Source: Chromatiales bacterium (lineage in GTDB: Bacteria; Pseudomonadota; Gammaproteobacteria; Chromatiales; Chromatiaceae). Taken from it: DNA of 64,000 nucleotides. The notes below the pieces were generated by a model. The model was not told the origin of the DNA. It ran no database searches and was given only the letters and a program-made list of their open reading frames with translations. Of the stretch, positions 42,076 to 52,395 are shown in pieces. The translations under genes and the position numbers were made by a program. How positions within the stretch are numbered: position 1 is the first letter of the stretch; each line of letters starts with the position of its first letter. The stretch covers positions 62,001-126,000 of the forward strand of contig JANQLO010000014.1 in NCBI GenBank assembly GCA_028280505.1. Reading direction: 5' to 3'.

Positions 42076-43439
42076 GCGGCCTCCTGTCGACGCAGGGCAT
42101 CGGCTACCTGATCCATGCGGGCCAAACGCGAGCCCTTGACGAGCAAACTGTCCTCGGCCGATACGGATCTCAGTAAAGCTTCGGTCAAAGCCGTGCGCTC
42201 GGCGAAATGCCGATGCTCACCATCGAACCGATCGCCGGCCGCCGCACTCAACTCACCGACGGTGAATAAACGATCGATGCCGAAGTCTGTGCATTGCTCA
42301 CCCAGTTGGCGATGCAGTTCCAAAGCCTCGTCGCCGAGTTCTCCGAGATCTCCCAACACCATGGTGCGCCTGCCCGGTGCCGCCGACAACACACGCAGGG
42401 CGGCGATTACCGAATCCGGATTGGCGTTGTAACTGTCGTCGATCAGCCGCGAACCGTTCGTACCCGCCAGCGGACACAGCCGACCGGCGACCGGCGACAC
42501 GCCGGCGAGTGCGGGCACGGCATCGCCCAATTCGGCACCCGCGGCAATGCTCGCCGCAATGGCGGCCAAAGCATTCATTCGATTGTGTTCCCCGGCCAAC
42601 GGCAGACTGACCTCGACCTCGCCCTGCTCGCACACGACCGGAAAACGTGCGAGAAAACGCTCGTCTTGCCACTCGATCACATAGCCGGCGGCCGGGCTGG
42701 ACACATCGGCCGGATTGAACACACCGAAGCTCAATTGCCGTCTACCGGCAGCCAAACCGTGCCATAACTCGGCAAAGCAATCGTCGGCATTCCGTATGAA
42801 GGTACCGCCTGCACGCAGGCCGTTGACGATCTCGCCCTTCGCCCGCGCAACACCTTCAAGGCTGCCGAAACCCTCGAGATGGGCACGACCGGCGTTGTTC
42901 AAAACAGCGACATCGGGGCAGACCAGACCGCTGAGATAATCGATTTCGCCCGCATGATTGGCCCCCATCTCGATCACGGCAAAGGGCTCCTCGCGCAAAC
43001 GGCTCAGCGTCAGCGGCACACCGATGTCGTTGTTCAAATTGCCGCGCGTTGCGAGAACGCCGCCACGCCGCGCGAGAATCGCGGCGATCAGTTCTTTCAA
43101 CGTCGTCTTGCCGTTGCTGCCGGTGATGGCCACAACCCGCGCGGGGCAACGCAGGCGCCATTGCTGCGCCATGCGACCGAGGGCGAATTTGGCATCGCCA
43201 GTCTGCACCGTCGGCAACGGGTGTTCACCACGTCGGTCGACCAGCGCACCGACCGCACCGCGCTCACGGGCGACGGAAAGATAATCATGTCCATCGAAGT
43301 TGGGACCGCGCAATGCAACGAACAACTCGCCCTCGCGCAACGTCCGGGTGTCGGTACTGACGCCATCGAAGCCGACATCCCGGCCATTCAATCGGCCATC
43401 GACCATGACCGCCACCTCGGACAAGTGCAGAAAACTCAT
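42069..43439 (-). CDS. murF: UDP-N-acetylmuramoyl-tripeptide--D-alanyl-D-alanine ligase
   Basis: Adds the D-Ala-D-Ala made by Ddl to complete the cytoplasmic precursor. The 456 residues have [16 protein letters not shown] in the N-terminal domain, the P-loop [13 protein letters not shown] (about 107) and the Mur ligase [10 protein letters not shown] motif. Overlaps murE by 4 nt. Confidence 0.96.
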   Translation of the reverse strand: MSFLHLSEVAVMVDGRLNGRDVGFDGVSTDTRTLREGELFVALRGPNFDGHDYLSVARERGAVGALVDRRGEHPLPTVQTGDAKFALGRMAQQWRLRCPARVVAITGSNGKTTLKELIAAILARRGGVLATRGNLNNDIGVPLTLSRLREEPFAVIEMGANHAGEIDYLSGLVCPDVAVLNNAGRAHLEGFGSLEGVARAKGEIVNGLRAGGTFIRNADDCFAELWHGLAAGRRQLSFGVFNPADVSSPAAGYVIEWQDERFLARFPVVCEQGEVEVSLPLAGEHNRMNALAAIAASIAAGAELGDAVPALAGVSPVAGRLCPLAGTNGSRLIDDSYNANPDSVIAALRVLSAAPGRRTMVLGDLGELGDEALELHRQLGEQCTDFGIDRLFTVGELSAAAGDRFDGEHRHFAERTALTEALLRSVSAEDSLLVKGSRLARMDQVADALRRQEAAC

Positions 43440-44959
43440 GCGGCACCCCCACGCAAGGCCGTATACACTTGCTCGACATCGCTGTAGGGCCGGCGATGAC
43501 CGGCAATCTCTTGGTAGTCCTCGTGGCCTTTACCGGCAATCAACACGAGATCATCGACCTCGGCAGCACCGATCGCGACCTCGATGGCCTTCGCCCGATC
43601 GTGCTCGACATGCGCCTTGGTCGTATCGTCGATCCCCGCAAGTATCTCGTGGATGATCCGCTCCGAAGCCTCGCCGCGCGGATTGTCGTCAGTGAGAATC
43701 ACCCGGTCGGCAAGGCGTTGCGCCACCGCACCCATTTGCGGTCGCTTGCCGCGATCACGATCGCCACCGCAACCGAACACGCAGATCAAACGGCCAGCGA
43801 CGTGTGCCCGCAAACTCTCCAACACCTTCTCCAGCGCATCGGGAGTATGTGCATAATCGACGACGACCCTGGCCCTGTCACGCGCAACGAAAGTCATCAT
43901 GCGCCCGGGCACCGGCTGAACTTGCTCGAGTGCGGCGACTGCCGTCGCGACCGGCATATCCCATGCCAGCAGCACCGCGAGCGCCGCCGCCAGATTCTCC
44001 GCATTGAAAGCACCGAGCAAACGGCTTTGCAGTTCACCGTCGCCCCAGCTCGACGCAAAGCTAATCCGCAAACCGTCGACACGCGATTCGATCGCCTCGA
44101 TACGCACATACCGGTCGCCGAGACGCACGACCTCAGCACCGCTACCGACCGATACCGTAAAGATACGACGGCGCATGCGCGCCGCGAGTTCGGCACCGAA
44201 AGCATCGTCGGTGTTAAACACCGCCGTGCTCAGACCCGCCCGCTGAAACAAACGTGCTTTGGCTTCGGCATAGGCCTGCATGCTGCCGTGATAGTCCTGA
44301 TGGTCGCGGCTCAGATTGGTAAACACCGCGGTATGGAAAGGAACCCCACCGACTCTATCCTGATCGAGCGCATGCGACGACACCTCCATTGCAACGGCAC
44401 GCGCACCACGGGCAAACAATTTGCTCAAGGTTGCGTGTAGATTCACCGCATCCAAGGTCGTATGGCTGGACACCTCCAAATCGCCGGGAAACCCATTACC
44501 CACGGTACCCAAAACCGCGGTCGGTACGCGCGTGGACAATGCCTGCGCAAGAAAATGCGCAACACTGGTCTTGCCGTTTGTGCCGGTCACGCCAACGATG
44601 CGCATCGCCTGCGCCGCCTGACCGAAAAAACGAGCGGCGATCTCGCCGGCCTGACGCCGCAACCCGGGCAGCGCCAGAATGGGCAGTTCACTCGCAAGCC
44701 GCGAGATACGATCACGATCCCAGTGGCCACCGGGCTCGGCCAACACCGCGACGGCACCTCGCGCACGCGCCTCGGCCAGGTGCTCCAATGCATGAGTACG
44801 ACTACCCTGCAGTGCCAACCACAGCGCACCCTGCTCGACCTCACGACTGTCCAGCGTCAGGGCATCGACCGGCTGATGCGTCGCCCAATCGAGAGCCGAT
44901 AATCCCGGTACAAGATCAGCCAACAACATGGCCTTACCATCATCGCGACGCGGCATCAT
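43436..44959 (-). CDS. murE: UDP-N-acetylmuramoyl-tripeptide synthetase MurE (meso-diaminopimelate-adding)
   Basis: Third Mur ligase. In 507 residues the P-loop VTGTNGKTSVAHFLA and the substrate motif DDNPR are visible; DNPR marks the meso-diaminopimelate-adding type found in Gram-negatives, whereas lysine enzymes carry other residues there. Two consecutive ATGs at 44959 and 44956 overlap the ftsI stop, with GTGGAG just upstream. Confidence 0.96.
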   Translation of the reverse strand: MMPRRDDGKAMLLADLVPGLSALDWATHQPVDALTLDSREVEQGALWLALQGSRTHALEHLAEARARGAVAVLAEPGGHWDRDRISRLASELPILALPGLRRQAGEIAARFFGQAAQAMRIVGVTGTNGKTSVAHFLAQALSTRVPTAVLGTVGNGFPGDLEVSSHTTLDAVNLHATLSKLFARGARAVAMEVSSHALDQDRVGGVPFHTAVFTNLSRDHQDYHGSMQAYAEAKARLFQRAGLSTAVFNTDDAFGAELAARMRRRIFTVSVGSGAEVVRLGDRYVRIEAIESRVDGLRISFASSWGDGELQSRLLGAFNAENLAAALAVLLAWDMPVATAVAALEQVQPVPGRMMTFVARDRARVVVDYAHTPDALEKVLESLRAHVAGRLICVFGCGGDRDRGKRPQMGAVAQRLADRVILTDDNPRGEASERIIHEILAGIDDTTKAHVEHDRAKAIEVAIGAAEVDDLVLIAGKGHEDYQEIAGHRRPYSDVEQVYTALRGGAA

Positions 44960-46716
44960 CGTGCTCCACCCGCTTGCGCCATACGCAGTGCGGGATCAAT
45001 CACGCTGTCCGGCGAGACGTTCAACAGACGCAGAGTCTCCGCCATGACCGACGAAAACACCGGGCCGGCCACTTTGCCGCCATAAAAACGACCGGTGCGG
45101 GGTTCATCGATCATCACGACCAATGCCACACGCGGATCACGTGACGGCGCCATGCCGGCAAACAACGAAAGATAACGGTCTTCGCTATAACCCTCTGGAC
45201 CGAACTTCTTCACCGTACCGGTCTTGCCGGCAACCCGATACCCCGTCACCGCCGCCTCGGGCGCCGTGCCGTCCACCCCGACCACGGATTCGAGCATACG
45301 GCGCACGGCCGCCGCGGTCTCCGCAGAAAACACCCGCTCACCCCGAGGCGGCAAATCGCGTTTGAGCAAGGTCACCGGCAGACGTACACCGTCGTTTGCC
45401 AGCACCGCATAAGCCTGCGCCAACTGCAACGTCGTTACCGCAATCCCGTAACCGAACGACAACGTCGCCTGATCGATTTGCGCCCAGCGTCGGTAATCGC
45501 TGAGCTGACCACCAACCTCACCGGGAAACCCGGTATCCGCACGCTGGCCGAAGCCGAGTCGGTCCATGACCTTCCACAACTCGTGTTTCTCCAAACCCAG
45601 GGCGATCCTGCTGGCACCGACATTGCTCGACCGACTCAACACGGTCGCGACATCGATGACACCGAGGTTTTTCGAATCCTTGACCCGTGCCGCACCGAGA
45701 TGGAAATAGCCCGGCCCGGTATCGATCAATGAATCGGGGCGGATGCTGCCGTCGTCGAGTGCCGCCGCGATCGTGAACGGCTTCATGGTAGAGCCGGGTT
45801 CGAATACGTCTGTCAGTGCACGATTGCGCAGGCGCCCGGCCCGGTTCGCGCGACTCCCGTTAGGGTTGAACGACGGCTGATTGACCATCGCCAAAACCTC
45901 ACCGGTCTTGACATCCAACAACACCAGCGAACCCGAGAGCGCACGGTGACGTTTCACCGCGGCCTTCAATTCACGGTAGGCAATAAACTGCAAACGCTGA
46001 TCGATACTCAGCGCAAGGTGCTTACCGGCACGCGGCGAACGAATATTCTCGACGTTATCGACCGCCTGCCGCCGACCGTCACGCAATACGCGCTTGGCAC
46101 CGTTCTCACCGCGCAGCGCAGCATCGTAGGCCAATTCGAACCCCTCTTGCCCTTTGTCGTCGACATCGGTGAAACCGACAACATGCGCGAACACCTCTCC
46201 GGCCGGGTAATAACGTTTGTATTCCCGTTCGGTATGAACGCCACGGATATCATGTGCCTTGACCACGTCCATGACATGCGCCGCCTCCGCGGGAGGCAGC
46301 CGGCGCTTCAAATAAACGAAACGCCGGTGGCTGTAACGTGCCAGACGATCACGCAATGCCGCCGGCTGAACCTCCAACGCCTTGGCCAGCGCGACCAGCT
46401 GTTTGGTATCGGTACTCATGACACGCGGATTGGCGGCAACCGAATCGACCGGCGTACTCAGCGCCAATACATCACCTCGTCGATCGGTAATCAGCCCACG
46501 ATGGGCCGGCATTTCGACTTGTGCGAGATAGCGGTCCGCACCTTCCGATTGCAGAAAGTCCTTTTCCAAGATCTGCTGGTCAACCGCCCGCCAGACCAAC
46601 GCGGCAACCGCAACGACAAATAGGCTGAGCACCGTGTAGCGCCGACCGTTATAGCTCGGCAAAGCCTTTTCCTCACGCTTGACCTGACGTGCTCGTTTGT
46701 CGCGTCGTGCCGCCAT
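44956..46716 (-). CDS. ftsI: Septal peptidoglycan transpeptidase FtsI (PBP3)
   Basis: Class B penicillin-binding protein of the divisome. Start placed at ATG 46716 ([18 protein letters not shown]), overlapping the ftsL stop by one base; an open frame continues upstream without homology. The 586 residues show a basic cytoplasmic tail, one membrane helix (27-43), the pedestal domain, and a transpeptidase domain with active-site S309 in GSTMKPF, an SSN motif and KTGT near residue 500. Confidence 0.96.
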   Translation of the reverse strand: MAARRDKRARQVKREEKALPSYNGRRYTVLSLFVVAVAALVWRAVDQQILEKDFLQSEGADRYLAQVEMPAHRGLITDRRGDVLALSTPVDSVAANPRVMSTDTKQLVALAKALEVQPAALRDRLARYSHRRFVYLKRRLPPAEAAHVMDVVKAHDIRGVHTEREYKRYYPAGEVFAHVVGFTDVDDKGQEGFELAYDAALRGENGAKRVLRDGRRQAVDNVENIRSPRAGKHLALSIDQRLQFIAYRELKAAVKRHRALSGSLVLLDVKTGEVLAMVNQPSFNPNGSRANRAGRLRNRALTDVFEPGSTMKPFTIAAALDDGSIRPDSLIDTGPGYFHLGAARVKDSKNLGVIDVATVLSRSSNVGASRIALGLEKHELWKVMDRLGFGQRADTGFPGEVGGQLSDYRRWAQIDQATLSFGYGIAVTTLQLAQAYAVLANDGVRLPVTLLKRDLPPRGERVFSAETAAAVRRMLESVVGVDGTAPEAAVTGYRVAGKTGTVKKFGPEGYSEDRYLSLFAGMAPSRDPRVALVVMIDEPRTGRFYGGKVAGPVFSSVMAETLRLLNVSPDSVIDPALRMAQAGGAR

Positions 46717-46985
46717 TACTTCACCACCACGATGTCTTGTGCGGAAGGTGCACGCATCTGAAGCCGCTCTTCGGCAATGCGCATCACGCGACCAAGGGCA
46801 CCGCGAGTCGCCAGTTCGAGCTGCAGGCGTCCCCATTCCATATCGGCCCGGTCGCGTGCCGCGCGCACCTCCTGCAATTCGACGAACAAGGCGCGCGACA
46901 GATACTTCGTGTAAACCACACCGACCCCGCTACCGATCACGGCAATGATTAAAACGGTCATCCAAAGCAAATGGCCGCGCGTCAT
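46716..46985 (-). CDS. ftsL: Cell division protein FtsL
   Basis: Small bitopic divisome protein that pairs with FtsB and FtsQ and activates FtsWI. The 89 residues comprise a short cytoplasmic end, a membrane helix (about 6-26) and a periplasmic coiled coil (30-75, heptads in [21 protein letters not shown]). Sequence similarity in this family is low, so position between rsmH and ftsI is the main support. Overlaps rsmH by 4 nt. Confidence 0.9.
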   Translation of the reverse strand: MTRGHLLWMTVLIIAVIGSGVGVVYTKYLSRALFVELQEVRAARDRADMEWGRLQLELATRGALGRVMRIAEERLQMRAPSAQDIVVVK

Positions 46986-47920
46986 GCCGTCACCTCGGCG
47001 ATTCGCAAAACCGCGCTGCGTGCACGTGGATTGGCCGCAATTTCGTCGTCCGAGGGTCGCTGCGATTTGGCAATCACACGTAAACGCCCACGCTGCTCGC
47101 TGTGGCGTACCGGCAACCCTTTCGGCAGTTTCGGACCACGCTCGGCATCACGCATAAAACGTTTGACGATCCGGTCTTCGAGCGAATGAAAACTGATCAC
47201 GACGAGCCGGGCACCAAGGGCCAGTATCTCGAGCGAATCGCGCAGACAGGCCTCCAGATCGTCGAGTTCACGGTTGATGAAAATCCGGATCCCCTGAAAG
47301 GTGCGGGTCGCCGGGTGCTTGTGTTTTTCCTTTATCGGGCAAGCGCGGGCCACCAGATCCGCCAACTCGGTCGTGCGCTCCAGCGGTGCCTGCGCACGAC
47401 GCGTAACGATCGCGCGCGCAATCCGGCGAGCAAAACGCTCTTCGCCGTAGTCACGCAATACCGCCGCAATCTCATCTTCCTCCGCCTCGGCCAGCCACTG
47501 GGCCGCACTGCGGCCGTGCGAACGGTCCATGCGCATATCGAGTGGACCGTCTTGTAAAAAACTAAAGCCACGTTCCGGGTCATCGAGTTGCGGCGACGAC
47601 ACTCCGAGGTCGAGTAACAAACCGTCGACCTTTTTCGCCAAACCACGCTCGACGATTACCGTGGCCAACGCCGCAAAGCTGGCATGTACGATGCCGAATC
47701 GCCGATCGTCGCCAAAACGCTGCTCGGCGACGTCCACCGCATCCGCATCCTTGTCGAAGGCCAACAAACGCCCCTCGGCACCGAGCAAGCCGAGGATTGC
47801 GCGACTGTGGCCGCCACGGCCGAAAGTGGCATCGACGTACAGACCGTCGGGCCGCACCGCCAGCGCCCGTACCGCTTCGTCACGCATCACCGGGATGTGA
47901 CCGCCAGCTACCGGCGTCAC
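46982..47920 (-). CDS. rsmH: 16S rRNA N4-methylcytidine-1402 methyltransferase RsmH
   Basis: Methylates C1402 in the ribosomal P-site; the partner RsmI, which adds the 2'-O-methyl to the same nucleotide, is encoded only about 1 kb upstream (49139-49984). The 312 residues contain the SAM-binding [16 protein letters not shown] and the conserved [21 protein letters not shown] region (catalytic DLGVSSPQ). Overlaps mraZ by 4 nt. Confidence 0.96.
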   Translation of the reverse strand: MTPVAGGHIPVMRDEAVRALAVRPDGLYVDATFGRGGHSRAILGLLGAEGRLLAFDKDADAVDVAEQRFGDDRRFGIVHASFAALATVIVERGLAKKVDGLLLDLGVSSPQLDDPERGFSFLQDGPLDMRMDRSHGRSAAQWLAEAEEDEIAAVLRDYGEERFARRIARAIVTRRAQAPLERTTELADLVARACPIKEKHKHPATRTFQGIRIFINRELDDLEACLRDSLEILALGARLVVISFHSLEDRIVKRFMRDAERGPKLPKGLPVRHSEQRGRLRVIAKSQRPSDDEIAANPRARSAVLRIAEVTA

Positions 47921-48381
47921 AGCGTCATGCCTCCGAGTTCCTCCGACAGCCCCGCATCATCCGCCAAAGCCTGGCTGAGCCATTGTTCGCGACTGCCGGC
48001 CCAAACCTCCTCATCCCAAATCTCGAATTTATGCACCTGACCGACCAAAGCGACGCGCTTGCCGAGATTGGCGTACTCACGCAACTCGGTGGACAGCAAA
48101 ATGCGACCTTGTGCATCGAGCTCGACTTCGGAGGCATGCCCCAATACCAAGCGTTGTATCAATTGATTCTGGCGTTTCATGGTCGGCAAACGGGACAGTT
48201 TGCGGGCAATCTCACGCCATTCGTTCTCAGGATAAAGCCACAGGCACTGATCTTCGGGGTTGGGATTGATCGTGACGACCACGCGCGACGCGCAGCACTG
48301 GGCCAGCGCATCCCGGTGCTTAGCCGGAATCGCAAGCCGCCCTTTGGCGTCAAGATTCAGCGTGTTGACCCCTAAAAACAC
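47917..48381 (-). CDS. mraZ: Transcriptional regulator MraZ
   Basis: First gene of the dcw cluster and its repressor. The 154 residues contain two SpoVT-AbrB-like DNA-binding domains ([26 protein letters not shown] and [20 protein letters not shown]), which assemble into a ring. The start is GTG at 48381; the nearest Shine-Dalgarno (GGGGGAG) lies rather far upstream, about 11 nt. Its expected operator, three TGGG-type repeats at 10-bp spacing, lies 30-60 nt upstream (separate entry), so autoregulation is directly supported. Confidence 0.96.
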   Translation of the reverse strand: MFLGVNTLNLDAKGRLAIPAKHRDALAQCCASRVVVTINPNPEDQCLWLYPENEWREIARKLSRLPTMKRQNQLIQRLVLGHASEVELDAQGRILLSTELREYANLGKRVALVGQVHKFEIWDEEVWAGSREQWLSQALADDAGLSEELGGMTL

Positions 48382-48410
48382 CGTAGTGCCGACTCCCCCT
48401 CAGGATGGAC

Positions 48411-48440
48411 AATACCCCCCAAGTCCCCACAATTACCCAC
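48411..48440 (-). promoter_or_regulatory. MraZ operator: three TGGG repeats at 10-bp spacing
   Basis: Reading the minus strand: GTGGGTAATT, GTGGGGACTT, GGGGGGTATT, exactly in 10-bp register (48431-48440, 48421-48430, 48411-48420). MraZ of E. coli and other bacteria binds such TGGGN-N5 direct repeats. The site begins just past the predicted transcription start, so binding would block initiation or clearance. Confidence 0.88.
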
Positions 48441-48450
48441 TTCTTAGAGC

Positions 48451-48479
48451 ATGTTAGGCGTATACCCCCACATGGTCAA
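48451..48479 (-). promoter_or_regulatory. Sigma-70 promoter of the dcw cluster (PmraZ)
   Basis: Minus strand TTGACC (-35, 48474-48479), 17-nt spacer, TAACAT (-10, 48451-48456). Transcription would begin near 48444, immediately before the MraZ repeats. No equally good promoter is seen inside the cluster down to ftsZ. Confidence 0.8.
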
Positions 48480-48721
48480 GCCAGTAAAATGAAAAAAAGC
48501 TTACGTCTCAGTGACTTAGGCAAAAATTCACAGAAATGGGAAAAAGTTACGAAAACAGTCGACTAAATGAGCGACTTAAAGTGAACTCTAAAGAAGGACC
48601 GGCCCACGCCACAGGCGAGACGAATGAGATTCCGATCACGATTTGGTGGAGGCATCGGCAACGAATAAAAGTTTTACCGCAAGCCAAATGGTCGCAAGCT
48701 TCAGGAAGGCTGCTGAACGGA

Positions 48722-49091
<370 letters not shown>

Positions 49092-49097
49092 CCGAAC

Positions 49098-49126
49098 AAG
49101 TTAAGGCAAGACCCTTAAAGCCGCAA
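49098..49126 (-). promoter_or_regulatory. Putative rnpB promoter
   Basis: Minus strand TTGCGG (49121-49126), 17-nt spacer, TAACTT (49098-49103). Both boxes are partial matches, but the predicted start point falls exactly at the 5' end of helix P1. Only 47 nt separate rnpB from the rsmI stop, so there is little room for any other promoter. Confidence 0.55.
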
Positions 49127-49138
49127 GCCATTGGCCGA

Positions 49139-49984
49139 TCAGTCGTCGTTGATCTCCAGGGCCCGTTGATAGAAGAGGTTCTTTTTACCGCCGCTAATCC
49201 GTGCCGCCAAATGGGCCGCCTGTTTCAACGGCATTTCCTCGAGCAACGTTCGCAACAGGCTATCGGTGGATATCTGTACGCTGTCGCCAGCGGTTTCGGT
49301 ACCGGCCAGCAGCAGCACGAACTCACCCTTGCGCTGGTTTTCGTCAGCCTCGACCCAGGCCAGCAGATCGCCCAACGGCGCCGATTTCACCGTCTCGTGC
49401 AGCTTGGTCAACTCCCGGGCCATCACCCCGATACGTTGCGGACCAAACACCTCAACCATATCTTCGAGGGTCGCCAATATCCGATGCGAAGACTCATAGA
49501 ACACCAATGTCGCCGGCCCGTGCGACAACGATTGGAGTTGGGCCATACGCGCTGCCTGCTTTCGCGGCAAAAACCCTTCGAAGCGAAAATGATCGGTAGG
49601 CAGGCCGGATACCGAAAGCGCCGCGACCAACGCACTGACACCCGGTATCGGAACGACCTTGAAACTACGCTCACGGCAGGCACGCACCAATGGAAAGCCG
49701 GGGTCATTGATCAGCGGCGTGCCGGCATCCGAGACCAAAGCCAGCGACTCACCGGTCTCGAGCAGACTCAACACTCGGGCCGTTGCGTCATCCTCATTGT
49801 GTTCATGCAGGGCCAACATCGGGCGCGCGATACCCAGGTGATCGAGCAACCGCCGGGTGTGACGGGTGTCCTCTGCAACCACTCGGTCGACCCGACGCAG
49901 CACCTCGATCGCACGAAGTGTGATGTCATCGAGATTTCCGATCGGTGTCGACACGATATACAGACAAGCAGAGTCGTTTGACAC
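49139..49984 (-). CDS. rsmI: 16S rRNA 2'-O-ribose C1402 methyltransferase RsmI
   Basis: Adds the 2'-O-methyl of m4Cm1402, complementing RsmH. I place the start at GTG 49984 (MSNDSACLYIVSTPIGNLDD), because GGAG lies 6 nt upstream and homology begins there; a TTG at 50014 also opens the frame. The 281 residues show the tetrapyrrole-methylase fold: STPIGNLDDIT, VVAEDTRHTRRLL, LVSDAGTPLINDPG. Divergent from lpoA with about 55 nt between starts. Confidence 0.94.
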   Translation of the reverse strand: MSNDSACLYIVSTPIGNLDDITLRAIEVLRRVDRVVAEDTRHTRRLLDHLGIARPMLALHEHNEDDATARVLSLLETGESLALVSDAGTPLINDPGFPLVRACRERSFKVVPIPGVSALVAALSVSGLPTDHFRFEGFLPRKQAARMAQLQSLSHGPATLVFYESSHRILATLEDMVEVFGPQRIGVMARELTKLHETVKSAPLGDLLAWVEADENQRKGEFVLLLAGTETAGDSVQISTDSLLRTLLEEMPLKQAAHLAARISGGKKNLFYQRALEINDD

Positions 49985-50039
49985 CTCTATCTCCACCTTT
50001 GATACTCGACGCAATCATCCTGACCCCAGCCGTTCCCGC

Positions 50040-51980
50040 ATGCAAGCCGTTACACTTTCTCGCCTCGTCGTCATGGTCTCCGGGCTACTGGTGATCACCG
50101 CCTGTACTCAGTTGCCCGAACGTCCGCCGCCGACACCGGCCGACCCCGATGTCGCGCGTGCCGCCGAACTCCTGGCAAACCAGCAGTATTTGGCCGCAGC
50201 CGATCTCTATCGCCAACTGGCGGCCCGTACGGCCAACCCCGAACGCCGGGTGGATTATCTGATCCAAGCCGCCGAGGCCGCCCGTACCGGCAGCGATTGG
50301 GACAGCGTCCGCTCGATTCTGCAGACGCTCGAAGGCTTACCCATGGTGGGCGACAACGCGCTACGCCGACAACTGTTGCTGGCCGAGCTGATGCTGCAGG
50401 AGATGCGTCCCGCGGATGCCCTGATCGCGCTCGCCGAACCTCCCGACCCGGCAAGCGATAGCGGACTTCAGCTGCGCTACTACCGCGACCTGGCCGATAT
50501 CTATCGCCAGAGCGGCAATTTGTTGGAGTCCGCCAATGCCCTGCAATCGTTAGATGCCTTGCAACTCGACCCGATACAGCGACTGGAGACACAGACCGAC
50601 ATCCTGCGCACCTTGGCGCTGCTCAACGAGCAGGTTTTGATCAATCTACAACCCTCGCCACCGGGCGTAACCGGCGGCTGGATGCAATTGGCGCTGTTGG
50701 TCAAACGTTACGGAGCGGACCCCGATCAACTCGCCGTCCCACTGGCCGAATGGCGCCAGCGTTTCCCGCAGCATCCGGCATTACCTGAACTACTGAGCAG
50801 CTATCAGCAACAACTGCAGAGCCAATTGCAGCGCATATCGCGCATCGCCGTTCTGCTACCACAATCGGGCAGGCTCGCCGAGGTCGCGGCGGCAATTCGC
50901 AACGGCATCATGATCAGCCTTTACGAGCTGCCGGCCGACAAACGGCCGCAGTTGCGTTTCTACGACGCAACCGATCCGGCGGGTATCTGGCCGCTGTATA
51001 ACAGCGCGGTCGGTGACGGGGCCGAGTTGGTGATCGGGCCATTGCAAAAAGATGCTGTCGCCCAGTTGATGCGCGCCGGCGAACTGCCTATCCCGGTGCT
51101 CGCACTCAATCAAGTGCAAATCGAAACCATCCCGCCAATCAACCTGTTCATGTATTCCCTGTCACCCGAAGACGAGGCGCGCCAAGCCGCCGAGCGCATC
51201 TGGCTGGATGGCGGGCGCCGCCCCATCGTATTGACGCCGCAAGGCGAATGGGGCGATCGTATCGTCGGCGCATTCGCTACCCGTTGGAGCGACTTGGGCG
51301 GCGAAATTGCCGCTACCGGACAATACGACGGCAAAAGTCACGACTACAGCGAAACCATCACGCGAACCCTCAACCTGGATCGCAGCAAGGCACGTCATCG
51401 TGAACTGCAAGGCTGGCTGGGCCAGCGGCTCGAATTCGAACCGCGTCGTCGCGGCGACGTTGACGCGGTGTTCATGGCCGCACGACCGGTTCAGGCGCAA
51501 GGCATCCGCCCACAACTCCAGTTTCATCGCGCCGGCGATCTACCGATCTATGCCACCTCACATGCCTGGCTGGGCCAGCTAACACGTGGCCAGATCGAAG
51601 ACATGAAGGGCATCATGCTGGCCGACATCCCCTGGCTGTTGACCGTCGAGGACGGTCGCATCAATCGCGCCGAAGTCGCACGTTACCTACCCAAAAGCGG
51701 TTCGGCCTATGGGCGTCTGTATGCCATGGGCATGGATGCGCTAAGACTGGTGCCACACCTCAATCGTCTGCGCAGCAGTCGCTTCGAATCGCTCGACGGC
51801 AGCACCGGCAACCTCTATATGGACGCGGCGAATCAGGTGCATCGTCAGCTCATCTGGGTCGAATTGGACGAACAGCCGAGGATCATCGGTTATTCGCCGA
51901 GGCTCGATCTGCAATATCAGGACGACACCCAAGCCGTACCATTCGACGGCGACGGCGCGGAATCCATTCCGGCCTCCTGA
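50040..51980 (+). CDS. lpoA: Outer-membrane lipoprotein LpoA, activator of PBP1A
   Basis: Reaches from the outer membrane through the peptidoglycan to stimulate PBP1A. Start set at ATG 50040, where a lipoprotein signal begins (LSRLVVMVSGLLVITAC; lipidated cysteine near 20); an upstream open frame overlaps rsmI antisense. The 646 residues contain an N-terminal TPR-like helical domain (ARAAELLANQQYLAAADLYRQ) and a C-terminal periplasmic-binding-protein fold (RIAVLLPQSGRLAEVAAAIRNG; FMAARPVQAQGIRPQLQF). The same order rsmI/lpoA/yraN/diaA/dolP occurs in E. coli. Confidence 0.93.
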   Translation: MQAVTLSRLVVMVSGLLVITACTQLPERPPPTPADPDVARAAELLANQQYLAAADLYRQLAARTANPERRVDYLIQAAEAARTGSDWDSVRSILQTLEGLPMVGDNALRRQLLLAELMLQEMRPADALIALAEPPDPASDSGLQLRYYRDLADIYRQSGNLLESANALQSLDALQLDPIQRLETQTDILRTLALLNEQVLINLQPSPPGVTGGWMQLALLVKRYGADPDQLAVPLAEWRQRFPQHPALPELLSSYQQQLQSQLQRISRIAVLLPQSGRLAEVAAAIRNGIMISLYELPADKRPQLRFYDATDPAGIWPLYNSAVGDGAELVIGPLQKDAVAQLMRAGELPIPVLALNQVQIETIPPINLFMYSLSPEDEARQAAERIWLDGGRRPIVLTPQGEWGDRIVGAFATRWSDLGGEIAATGQYDGKSHDYSETITRTLNLDRSKARHRELQGWLGQRLEFEPRRRGDVDAVFMAARPVQAQGIRPQLQFHRAGDLPIYATSHAWLGQLTRGQIEDMKGIMLADIPWLLTVEDGRINRAEVARYLPKSGSAYGRLYAMGMDALRLVPHLNRLRSSRFESLDGSTGNLYMDAANQVHRQLIWVELDEQPRIIGYSPRLDLQYQDDTQAVPFDGDGAESIPAS

Positions 51981-52330
51981 TGACTCGCAAACAAACCCTC
52001 GGCAAGGAGGCCGAGCACCGCGCCGAACAATGGCTGGCGCGGCGAGGCCTGCAGACTGTGGCGCGCAACTACCGCTGCCGTGGCGGCGAAATCGATCTCA
52101 TTATGTATGACGACGAATCCCTGGTGTTCGTTGAAGTGCGCTGTCGCACGGGCAGTAGCCACGGCGGGGCGCTCGCCAGTATCGGCACCGGCAAGCAAAG
52201 ACGCCTCATGCTTGCCGCGCAGCACTATCTCCAGACCAGCGGCTGGCAAGGCCCGTGCCGATTCGATGTTGTCGGCTTCGAACCCGATAACGAAGCACCC
52301 CAATGGGTACGCAACGCATTCGACGTCTGA
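51980..52330 (+). CDS. yraN: UPF0102 family protein YraN
   Basis: Small protein with a predicted endonuclease-like fold and no established role. The 116 residues carry the family motif GGEIDLIMYDDESLVFVEVRCR, in which the acidic residues and the E-x-K/R-type pair resemble restriction-type nuclease sites. The start overlaps the lpoA stop by one base (TGATG), so it is translated from the lpoA mRNA. Confidence 0.9.
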   Translation: MTRKQTLGKEAEHRAEQWLARRGLQTVARNYRCRGGEIDLIMYDDESLVFVEVRCRTGSSHGGALASIGTGKQRRLMLAAQHYLQTSGWQGPCRFDVVGFEPDNEAPQWVRNAFDV

Positions 52331-52395
52331 CATCGACCCGAGACCGCGGTCATGCGACACTTGGTGATCCATCGTTTCCAACGACCCGAATCACC

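Larger units (their letters stand above)
48382..48721. other. Non-coding AT-rich spacer between mraZ and rnpB
   Basis: Apart from the mraZ promoter and operator (48411-48479), the stretch 48480-48721 is AT-richer than its surroundings and contains no convincing gene. A 73-codon plus-strand frame starting at 48536 runs into the RNase P RNA and is rejected. A small TTCAG/CTGAA hairpin about 20 nt beyond the rnpB 3' end, without a T-tract, is the only structure noted. Confidence 0.7.
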
